From CAYRGQ01 sp964444885 (lineage in GTDB: Bacteria > Bacteroidota > Bacteroidia > Sphingobacteriales > Sphingobacteriaceae), in assembly GCA_964444885.1 (NCBI GenBank), contig CAYUIZ010000171.1, forward strand, positions 1-5,194: DNA of 5,194 nt. The letters run 5' to 3'. Position numbers and translations under genes: made by a program. How positions within the stretch are numbered: position 1 is the first letter of the stretch; the number at the start of each line of letters is the position of its first letter. The notes under the pieces are model-generated. The model ran no database searches and was not told the origin of the DNA. It saw nothing but the letters and a program-made list of their open reading frames with translations. Positions 1 through 4,984 of the stretch are shown piece by piece.

Positions 1-53
<53 letters not shown>

Positions 54-142
54 TTAATACCAATACCTTCTGACCTCCGCCCACAAACATTTAACTGGAA
101 TGCACCTGGGCTTATATAGTCAAAAGGCATAAGTAACTAGTG

Positions 143-215
143 AGCGGAAGACGGGCCTCGAACCCGCAACCTATAGCTTGGAAGGCTATCGCTCTACCAA
201 TTGAGCTACTTCCGC
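143..215 (-). tRNA. tRNA-Gly(TCC)
   Basis: A complete 73-base cloverleaf on the minus strand. The acceptor strands GCGGAAG (209-215) and CTTCCGC (144-150) pair fully, the D stem is GCTC/GAGC, and the anticodon stem ATAGC/GCTAT encloses the loop CTTCCAA. The anticodon TCC lies at plus 180-182 and reads GGA/GGG. The T arm contains GGTTCGA. The 3' CCA is not encoded (the next bases are not CCA), so it must be added after transcription. It lies between tRNA-Tyr and the second tRNA-Thr in the same operon, with 81-base and 89-base spacers that show no other gene. Confidence 0.97.
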
Positions 216-296
216 TTCTTAGATTTCAGACTGCGCTATGGTAGCTTAATGATCCGGCTAAACCAAATCATGTAATTTGCAATCCAAAACCAATAG

Positions 297-376
297 TGGG
301 GGTAAGTGGACTCGAACCACTGAACCCGAAGGAGCGGATTTACAGTCCGCCGCAATTGCCGCTATGCGATACCCCC
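297..376 (-). tRNA. tRNA-Tyr(GTA), class II with long variable arm
   Basis: Minus-strand cloverleaf of 80 bases. The acceptor strands GGGGGTA (370-376) and TACCCCC (298-304) pair fully and the discriminator is A. The anticodon stem GCGGA/TCCGC encloses the loop CTGTAAA, giving anticodon GTA (plus 341-343) for UAU/UAC. An extended variable arm of about 12 bases (TCCTTCGGGTTC) marks it as a class II tRNA, as expected for bacterial tRNA-Tyr. Only 8 bases separate it from the upstream tRNA-Thr(TGT), so the two must be released from one precursor. Confidence 0.97.
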
Positions 377-384
377 ATCTTGAG

Positions 385-457
<73 letters not shown>

Positions 458-486
458 GTATTATTATCTTACTTTCAAAAAACATT

Positions 487-572
487 AGCCCTTTGGCGTC
501 CCGGGCGAACCCGCAACGCGACCTACTGATTATCCCGACCCGTCGGGACGCTACCAGCTGAGCTAAGGAGGC
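487..572 (-). pseudogene. Broken, mosaic tRNA-Thr copy with a palindrome in place of the anticodon arm
   Basis: Read from 572 on the minus strand, the first 22 bases (551-572) are identical to tRNA-Thr(TGT), including the acceptor strand and D loop. The next 13 bases of the functional gene, which carry the second D-stem strand and most of the anticodon arm, are replaced by 18 bases holding a perfect 7-base hairpin (533-548). Fifteen bases of tRNA-Thr sequence follow (TAATCAGTAGGTCGC). The T-arm region then carries GTTGCGGGTTCG (506-517), which matches the tRNA-Gly gene at 159-170 and not tRNA-Thr. The 3' end AAAGGGC would pair with the acceptor strand with two mismatches. There is no usable anticodon or D stem, so it cannot work as a tRNA. 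It lies in the predicted leader of the tRNA transcript. The 3' boundary is approximate. Confidence 0.85.
533..548. repeat. Perfect palindromic hairpin inside the broken tRNA
   Basis: TCCCGAC and GTCGGGA are perfect inverted arms around a CC loop on the plus strand (GG on the minus strand). The element sits exactly where the functional neighbour carries its anticodon arm. It could be a copy of a dispersed palindromic repeat, or a local product of the rearrangement; one copy in one window cannot decide. Confidence 0.6.
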
Positions 573-715
573 GTATTATTTCAATGTCACGAACTGCAAT
601 TAGCGGGAGCAGCTCCCCGTTTCTTTCCCCTATTTTGTTCAGCCTGGCTGCTAAAAAACACCATATTGTCCTGAACTAAATGCGGCGCCGATCAAACCCC
701 GCGCTTTAGGGACTG

Positions 716-745
716 CAAAGATATACAAACTTGTAATATTACAAA
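716..745 (-). promoter_or_regulatory. Bacteroidota-type promoter candidate for the tRNA operon
   Basis: On the minus strand there is a -7 box TATCTTTG (716-723), an exact match to TAnnTTTG, preceded after 18 bases by TTTG (742-745) as the -33 box. Transcription would start near 709, giving a leader of about 137 bases to the broken tRNA and about 250 bases to tRNA-Thr(TGT). This fits the sigma factor of Bacteroidota, whose consensus spacing is close to this. The start site is predicted, not measured. Confidence 0.65.
731..744. promoter_or_regulatory. Perfect 14-base palindrome inside the promoter, possible operator
   Basis: TTGTAATATTACAA reads the same on both strands. It fills the spacer between the two promoter boxes and overlaps the -33 TTTG, so a dimeric regulator bound here would block polymerase. 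AT-rich sequence yields such palindromes by chance more often than mixed sequence, so the operator role is a guess based on position. Confidence 0.3.
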
Positions 746-843
746 AAAAATTTATGAAATTTGACATGAGGGTCTGCTCCTGCCTGTCCGCTCCCCTAAA
801 GACACCGAAACCGACCCCGCAAAGGCCATCCGAAGAAAGCATA

Positions 844-1005
844 GGAAAATCGCTTTTAACGAAAAAACTGGATTTTGTTTTTGTCAGCTATGCAACAAAA
901 ACACGCGCCAAAACCTTCGTGGCGTCACTTTCGCGCAGGCCGTTGGCCCAGCCTAACAATAGGAAATCCCTTCCGGGGGTTAGAGGCGTTTCAAAAGCGA
1001 TTTCC
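844..1005. repeat. Spaced inverted repeat, arms 13-14 bases
   Basis: The left arm GGAAAATCGCTTTT (844-857) and the right arm AAAAGCGATTTCC (993-1005) are inverted copies differing by one A in a run. About 135 bases lie between them, including a weaker stem-loop near 951-985 (CCTAAC with GTTAG, and an inner GGAA/TTCC). No coding capacity is seen between the arms. It may be the ends of an old small element or the base of a long hairpin; chance is not excluded. Confidence 0.4.
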
Positions 1006-1018
1006 CCGAGACCTCAAG

Positions 1019-1107
1019 CAGGGCAAACGCATCTAATTTAAAAAAAGATCGTCATTGCCTGCCTCGCCGGTAGGCAATGACGAAAAAAATTAGATGCATT
1101 TGCCCTG
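1019..1107. repeat. 89-base nested inverted repeat, MITE-like element
   Basis: The outer arms 1019-1039 and 1087-1107 are 21 bases long and inverted with a single mismatch (ends CAGGGCAAA and TTTGCCCTG). Inside, 1050-1063 and 1069-1082 form a 14-base inverted pair with one G-T mismatch around the 5-base loop TCGCC. A-rich bases separate the two levels. The whole can fold into one long hairpin. No clear target-site duplication is visible (left flank ...CTCAAG, right flank AACGGG...). The form suits a miniature inverted-repeat element mobilised by a transposase elsewhere, or a dispersed hairpin repeat. It ends 66 bases before the barrel gene, so it may also act as a terminator or transcript end. 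Confidence 0.75.
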
Positions 1108-1173
1108 AACGGGTTCAAACCTCCTCACGCTGTTTGCATTCTTATCTGTATCTTCGCCTCGTATTACACGTTT

Positions 1174-2319
1174 ATGTTAGTCCGTTGTCTTGCCTTTCTG
1201 CTTTTATTCCTCGCCACCCAGCCATTATTGGCTCAGGAAAAACGCCGTATTTGGGACCATAAGCTCGTCAAGCGTTTTACTTCTTCGGAGAAGGACAGCT
1301 CGCGGTCGGCGGGGTTCGTCGTGCTCCCGGCTTTGGGCTATGCCCAGGAAACGGGCTTGGAGTTCGGCTTGGCGGGGGTCTACAATTTTTATGTCGACAG
1401 GGCGGACACGACGATACGCACGTCAAACCTCACGTTTATCGGCACCTTTACCACCCAGCGGCAAACCAACCTGAAGCTAACGGCCGACATCTGGTCGCCC
1501 GGAAACCTGTATCACTATTATACCGAATTGCGCTTCCGCGATTTTCCGTTTAACTATTACGGTATCGGCAATGACACCTGGCTGGCGGATGAGGACGTGG
1601 TCGTGTTGCGGCTTGCCCGCATTCGCGCTGAGGTGGAGCGCCGCTTGGCACCGAAGTACTACGCGGGCCTTGCCTTTGCGTTCGAACACTTGGGCTATGC
1701 AGACCGCCAGGCGGGTGGTGTTTTCGAGGAACTTCCGCTTGCGCAACAGGATGGCGGTTACTACGCGTCGTTCGGGGTGACCCAGCTCTACGACTCCCGC
1801 GACATTAACACGTACGCGACGCGTGGCTTTTTTGCGCGGTTAAAATACAGCTATTCGCCCGGCTTCGGCAAGGAAACCGCGTTCCGGGGCAGCGTTGCGG
1901 AGGCAGACCTGCGCGGATTCATTCCCCTGGCTTCGCAACTGACTTTGGGTCTGAACGGCATTTACCGGACCACCTGGGGCAAAAACGTGCCGTTCTACGC
2001 TTACCACGAGATGGGAGGTGACATGATCATGCGCGGATATTACAACGGGCGGTACCGCGACCAAAGCTTACTAGCCGCTCAAGCCGAACTGCGTTACCGG
2101 TTCCATCCGCGCATCGGAATCGCTGGCTTTGCTGGCACGGGAAGCACCTTCCGCAAGGGATTGGATACGCGGTTTGTACCATCGTTTGGCGGCGGCCTGC
2201 GCTACTTTTTCGACCTCGAACACAGCAGCAGCATCCGGCTTGAATACGGTATGGGTGAAAAGCGCCCAGGCGAAAAGCGGCAAGGCGGATTTTATCTGGC
2301 GCTCAGCGAAGCATTTTGA
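1174..2319 (+). CDS. BamA/TamA-family outer membrane beta-barrel protein without POTRA domains
   Basis: A 381-residue outer-membrane protein of the Omp85 (bacterial surface antigen) superfamily. Residues 1-20 form a signal peptide with a leucine-rich core ending in PLLA, with cleavage likely before QEKRR. The mature part begins almost directly with barrel sequence: a segment PALGYAQETGLEFG (52-65), a YYGIGNDT turn (128-135), the YDSRD segment followed by an RG in the next strand (206-218), and MRGYYNGRYRD (286-296), which matches the conserved RGY/RGF loop motif that folds into the barrel lumen. The protein ends in phenylalanine (F381), the usual signal for insertion by the BAM complex. Full BamA and TamA carry N-terminal POTRA domains; none fits in the 30 or so residues available here, so this is not the essential BamA. 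Its cargo or role is unknown. The ATG is chosen because it opens the signal peptide; no clear Shine-Dalgarno site precedes it. Confidence 0.88.
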   Translation: MLVRCLAFLLLFLATQPLLAQEKRRIWDHKLVKRFTSSEKDSSRSAGFVVLPALGYAQETGLEFGLAGVYNFYVDRADTTIRTSNLTFIGTFTTQRQTNLKLTADIWSPGNLYHYYTELRFRDFPFNYYGIGNDTWLADEDVVVLRLARIRAEVERRLAPKYYAGLAFAFEHLGYADRQAGGVFEELPLAQQDGGYYASFGVTQLYDSRDINTYATRGFFARLKYSYSPGFGKETAFRGSVAEADLRGFIPLASQLTLGLNGIYRTTWGKNVPFYAYHEMGGDMIMRGYYNGRYRDQSLLAAQAELRYRFHPRIGIAGFAGTGSTFRKGLDTRFVPSFGGGLRYFFDLEHSSSIRLEYGMGEKRPGEKRQGGFYLALSEAF

Positions 2320-2328
2320 TTGTTTTAC

Positions 2329-2874
2329 TCACGCAAAAACCCGGCTAAACAGGGGCAACGCCCGGTCTTTGTCGGAAACCACCTCTTGCCCGGCTGGGAT
2401 GCCCCAGTCGATTCCCAGCATCGGGTCTTGGTAAGAAACGCCTAATTCGGCCGACTTTTCATAGTAGTTATCGCATTTGTAGAAAAACGTAGCCGTCTCG
2501 GACAGCACGGAAAACCCGTGGAGGCACCCTCTAGGCACAAACAGCTGGCGCTTATTGTCGGCGGTGAGCTCCACCGCCGCATGCTGGCCGAACGTTTCCG
2601 ACCCGGGGCGTGCATCGACGACCACATCGAGCACCCGGCCCGACAGCACCCGCACCAGCTTGGCTTGGGCTGCATCGCCTGCTTGGGCATGCAATCCCCG
2701 TATCGTGCCATAACGCGAAAAGGACTCGTTGTCCTGCACGAAATCAACGTGCTGCCCGATCGCCTGCGCGAAGGCTACCGCATTAAAACTTTCGAAAAAA
2801 TAACCGCGGTCATCCGCGAACACACGGGGTTCGACGACCACGCAACCGGCTAAGGGAGTAGGAATAATATTCAT
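2329..2874 (-). CDS. rfbC: dTDP-4-dehydrorhamnose 3,5-epimerase
   Basis: A cytoplasmic enzyme of 181 residues, the usual length for RmlC/RfbC. It epimerises C3 and C5 of dTDP-4-keto-6-deoxyglucose, the third step in making dTDP-L-rhamnose for surface polysaccharides. The cupin fold landmarks are in order: DDRGYFFESF (21-30), QDNES (47-51), RGLH (59-62) with the catalytic histidine H62, the strand LVRVLSGRVLDVVVD (73-87), VPRGCLHGF (113-121) and FYKCDNYY (131-138) with the catalytic tyrosine Y132. The residue after the catalytic histidine is alanine, where family members usually carry tyrosine or phenylalanine. No rfbA, rfbB or rfbD lies beside it in the window, so it appears to be a single gene with its own promoter candidate (2904-2934). 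An AGGA lies 12 bases before the ATG, which is too far to be a typical ribosome site. Its stop codon is 9 bases from that of the converging barrel gene. Confidence 0.96.
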   Translation of the reverse strand: MNIIPTPLAGCVVVEPRVFADDRGYFFESFNAVAFAQAIGQHVDFVQDNESFSRYGTIRGLHAQAGDAAQAKLVRVLSGRVLDVVVDARPGSETFGQHAAVELTADNKRQLFVPRGCLHGFSVLSETATFFYKCDNYYEKSAELGVSYQDPMLGIDWGIPAGQEVVSDKDRALPLFSRVFA

Positions 2875-2903
2875 GCTGTCTATGCGTCCTGCTTAGGAAG
2901 ACC

Positions 2904-2934
2904 CAAAACTAGGAAAAAAATCGTAGCTGTGAAA
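2904..2934 (-). promoter_or_regulatory. Bacteroidota-type promoter candidate for rfbC
   Basis: On the minus strand a -7 box TAGTTTTG (2904-2911) matches TAnnTTTG exactly, and TTTC (2931-2934) lies 19 bases upstream as a three-of-four match to the -33 TTTG. The start point would be near 2897, giving a leader of about 23 bases. It lies in the 96-base gap after the operon 2971-5194, so rfbC can be expressed independently even if transcripts read through; no clear terminator hairpin is seen in that gap. Confidence 0.5.
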
Positions 2935-2970
2935 TGCTTGATATCCACGCGAAGCGCCTTGCCAGCGACG

Positions 2971-3660
2971 CTAGTCCGCACACGAGACGACGATTGACCG
3001 CAACAGTTGGCGCGCAGTCGTGATGCCGGTCAAATCAGCCTCGACGGTATTGGTGAAAAAAAGCTGTTCGGTACGGCCAACAAGTTCGGGACTGCCGGAC
3101 TCGCCTGCATGCGCGACAATCTCCCCGCGATAAACCAGCGAAGGCTGGCCATTCCCGTCCGGATCAAACTGGCCATCCTCATGAAAATGCGGAAAAGCGT
3201 GATTGTAATCGCCCGCTACGTTTACCTCGACAAAGTAAAACCATCGCGAGCCTTTGCTGACCGTCACATGCGCCCGCAGCTGAGCCTCGGCGCGGGTAGG
3301 CCCCGTGATGGCGTCCACCACCGGATTCCTAGCCGTCGGGAAATCGGTACGGCCACTTTCGGTGCGGTAGGCCGTAACCCACGCGGGCAGTGCTACGGGA
3401 ACACCTGCTTTGCCGTCGAATTTCCCGGTTCCGGTTTTTTGCGTGACGAATACTGTCCTGATCTCCCCGGTTTCGGCATGCTGCAGCCATATTCCTATTT
3501 GGGGCGGCTCGCCAAAGGCCGACCGCTCGTAAACTGCGGGGTCTTGGGTGATCACGAAGGAAATCACCGCTCGACCGTCAGGATTAGCCTCCGGACGCTT
3601 GTCTTTTGCTGTGGCAGATCCGGCCATGGCAAGGCACAGCAAAAACAGCACACGCCTCAT
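2971..3660 (-). CDS. Secreted protein resembling DUF2271, function unknown
   Basis: The chosen start gives 229 residues with a signal peptide (MRRVLFLLCLAMAGSATA, cleavage likely after A18). An upstream in-frame ATG at 3696 would add 12 residues before it and lie inside the neighbouring gene; the start at 3660 is favoured by GGAGG at 3665-3669 and by an ATGA overlap with the upstream stop codon. The mature part reads as a small beta-rich domain: PPQIGIWLQHAETGEIRTV (52-70), PAWVTAYR (92-99) and VVDAITGPTRAEAQ (114-127) recall the DUF2271 pattern (an exposed W strand, then W...DA.TG.TR). That family is found as periplasmic proteins, some near ApbE-type flavinylation genes (general knowledge); no such genes are visible here. 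Residues 154-160 hold three histidines (HAFPHFH), followed by DPDGNG (166-171), which looks like a calcium-binding loop. A lone cysteine lies three residues from the end. The family assignment is by pattern only. Confidence 0.75.
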   Translation of the reverse strand: MRRVLFLLCLAMAGSATAKDKRPEANPDGRAVISFVITQDPAVYERSAFGEPPQIGIWLQHAETGEIRTVFVTQKTGTGKFDGKAGVPVALPAWVTAYRTESGRTDFPTARNPVVDAITGPTRAEAQLRAHVTVSKGSRWFYFVEVNVAGDYNHAFPHFHEDGQFDPDGNGQPSLVYRGEIVAHAGESGSPELVGRTEQLFFTNTVEADLTGITTARQLLRSIVVSCAD

Positions 3661-3669
3661 ATCGCCTCC
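3657..3669 (-). promoter_or_regulatory. ATGA stop/start overlap with ribosome binding site
   Basis: The TGA of the oxidoreductase (3657-3659) overlaps the ATG of the secreted protein gene (3658-3660). GGAGG (3665-3669) precedes that ATG by 4 bases, inside the last codons of the upstream gene. It is the clearest Shine-Dalgarno site in the window, decides the start of the downstream gene, and points to translational coupling. Confidence 0.7.
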
Positions 3670-4955
3670 ACCCTGAATGGCGCACGAGTCTTCCATTTGC
3701 CCCGTGTGAAATCGGGGAAATCGACGGGCCGGCTCTTGTTATCGGCTGACTGCTCGCTTAATTCGGTAATAATGCTCCACGTAACCGCATCGTATACGTC
3801 GATGGGTGCCTCAGTTTTGTTCCGCACGGCGGTGACGAAGTCCAGGAAGCACAAGTAGTCGCTCCCTCCATGGCCCGACTGGCGGGCTACGTCGCCGTAC
3901 TTGCGCCAGTTCGGATGATCGTACTCTTCGAGGTACTTGTCCGTGGCTTCCCATTGGTGAGCGGGACTACGGTCTTCGAGATGGATTTTGTCAAGCGTGC
4001 CCGAATAAATCCCCGACGTCCCCTGAACGCGCCAAATAAAGTCGACCGGCCGCGGATTTTGCGTATCGTAATACAAGGTGATGGATATACCGCTATGGGT
4101 CCGGATCAAGGTCGTGTTGACGTCGCCCATTCGGTAGTCCAGCTTCGTGCTGGGATGGTCTTTGCCTCCGATCCGTTCGGCATAATGCTTCATGCCTGCC
4201 GCACGGCTGCTCATCGACACCAGGTAATCAAGGCGGTCGCCCCTATTCACATTGAGCCATTGCGACACCGGCCCGATAGCATGCGTAGGATAATGGTTGC
4301 CGTTATGCTGTAGTTTGACATGCCCCCGCCATAAAAGATCTCCATCGGCGTCGAAATTAACGTAGCGGGTATCATGCTGGTAGCCCACCTCGCAATGCGT
4401 TAACAGGCCGAACGCCTGCTGATGCACCATATTGAGAATCATCTGCACGTTGCGCATATAGCAGTAATTCTCCATCAGCATGCAGGGTACACCTGTTTTC
4501 TCGGACGTTTCGACCAGCTCCCAGGCCTCTTCCATTGTGGAACAGGCTGGCATTTCGGTCGCGCCAAATTTGCCGGCACGCATCGAAGCAAGCATGACTG
4601 GCGTATGCAAATCGAACGGAGTAGCGGTGTATACGGCATCGAGATCGCTTTGCTCCACGAGGCGCTTATAATCCTCCGGACCGCGGCTATACCCACGTGG
4701 CGTCGGTTGCCCGGCTTGAGCCACGAGGCGTTGCGCCCGTTGGACACGCTCTTCGACGAGATCGCATATCGCTACGATCTGGACGCCGGGAATGCTTAGT
4801 GCGACCTGCAGCATCCCCATACCCCGCCCGCCTACGCCGACAAAGCCAATCCGAACAGGTCTTTCGCTCGATGATGATAAAAAAGGCAAGGCCGATGAGG
4901 CTGCGAGCAATCCTGCTTTCTTTAAAAAATCCCGCCGGTCAGAAAATGAATTCAT
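3657..4955 (-). CDS. Tat-exported Gfo/Idh/MocA family oxidoreductase, GH109-like
   Basis: The chosen start gives 432 residues. The N-terminus carries a twin-arginine signal, SDRRDFLKKAG (5-15), then a hydrophobic stretch AGLLAASSALPFL, so the protein should be exported folded with its cofactor. The Rossmann domain follows: VRIGFVGVGGRGMG (34-47) with the GxGxxG nucleotide motif, VAICD (61-65) at the end of the second strand, and ATPFDLHTP (111-119). The C-terminal substrate domain has TEMPACST (133-140), where most family members have EKP or EVP, then GYQHD (191-195), NHYPTHAIGPV (220-230) and QGTSG (311-315). These are landmarks of the GH109 group, NAD-dependent glycosidases first known as alpha-N-acetylgalactosaminidases acting by transient oxidation at C3; the histidine in YPTH is proposed as catalytic there. 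The substrate cannot be read from the sequence. At PRP (301-303) the next residue is valine where I recall tyrosine in characterised members. An alternative start at 4967 adds MINR; 4955 is chosen because it fits the Tat signal and has A at -3. Confidence 0.9.
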   Translation of the reverse strand: MNSFSDRRDFLKKAGLLAASSALPFLSSSSERPVRIGFVGVGGRGMGMLQVALSIPGVQIVAICDLVEERVQRAQRLVAQAGQPTPRGYSRGPEDYKRLVEQSDLDAVYTATPFDLHTPVMLASMRAGKFGATEMPACSTMEEAWELVETSEKTGVPCMLMENYCYMRNVQMILNMVHQQAFGLLTHCEVGYQHDTRYVNFDADGDLLWRGHVKLQHNGNHYPTHAIGPVSQWLNVNRGDRLDYLVSMSSRAAGMKHYAERIGGKDHPSTKLDYRMGDVNTTLIRTHSGISITLYYDTQNPRPVDFIWRVQGTSGIYSGTLDKIHLEDRSPAHQWEATDKYLEEYDHPNWRKYGDVARQSGHGGSDYLCFLDFVTAVRNKTEAPIDVYDAVTWSIITELSEQSADNKSRPVDFPDFTRGKWKTRAPFRVEAI

Positions 4956-4984
4956 CCTGTTGATCATGAATAGATTAAACCATA

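Larger units (their letters stand above)
573..1173. other. Intergenic region of about 600 bases without a credible gene
   Basis: This stretch separates the minus-strand tRNA operon from the plus-strand barrel gene, so the two diverge. It holds the tRNA promoter candidate (716-745), a 14-base palindrome within it, a spaced inverted repeat (844-857 with 993-1005), and the 89-base nested inverted repeat (1019-1107). Open frames here are short, have low-complexity composition and no recognisable domain; one at 754-1041 runs into the inverted repeat. The raiA-type gene often found ahead of this tRNA cluster in Bacteroidota (general knowledge) is not here. The tract looks like decayed or repeat-invaded DNA. 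Confidence 0.7.

Noticed and set aside
605..625. GGGAG/CTCCC hairpin followed by a T-rich run, terminator-like on the plus strand
   Set aside because: No plus-strand gene ends upstream of it, the stem is only 5 bases, and on the transcribed minus strand no T run follows.
651..842. Minus-strand open frame of 63 codons
   Set aside because: It runs across the tRNA promoter candidate and its palindrome and shows no protein-like pattern.
754..1041. Plus-strand open frame of 95 codons in the intergenic region
   Set aside because: Its composition is irregular, no domain or signal is recognisable, no start site precedes it, and it ends inside the 1019-1107 inverted repeat.
1008..1115. Target-site duplication around the 89-base inverted repeat
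   Set aside because: The bases just outside the arms do not form a direct repeat, so mobility cannot be shown from the flanks.
1133..1156. Possible promoter for the barrel gene (TTTG and TATCTTCG)
   Set aside because: The gap between the boxes is only 12 bases and the -7 box has a mismatch; no convincing alternative was found between the inverted repeat and the start codon.
573..1173. CRISPR array or riboswitch in the large intergenic region
   Set aside because: No direct repeats at regular spacing were seen, and no known riboswitch core could be recognised.
1174..2319. Essential BamA
   Set aside because: There is no room for POTRA domains between the signal peptide and the barrel; only the barrel superfamily is supported.
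3007..3858. Plus-strand open frame of 283 codons
   Set aside because: It is opposite the secreted protein gene and the end of the oxidoreductase, both of which have clear signal peptides and motifs; long antisense frames are common in GC-rich coding DNA.
3870..4313. Plus-strand open frame of 147 codons
   Set aside because: It is an antisense shadow of the oxidoreductase, with no recognisable domain.
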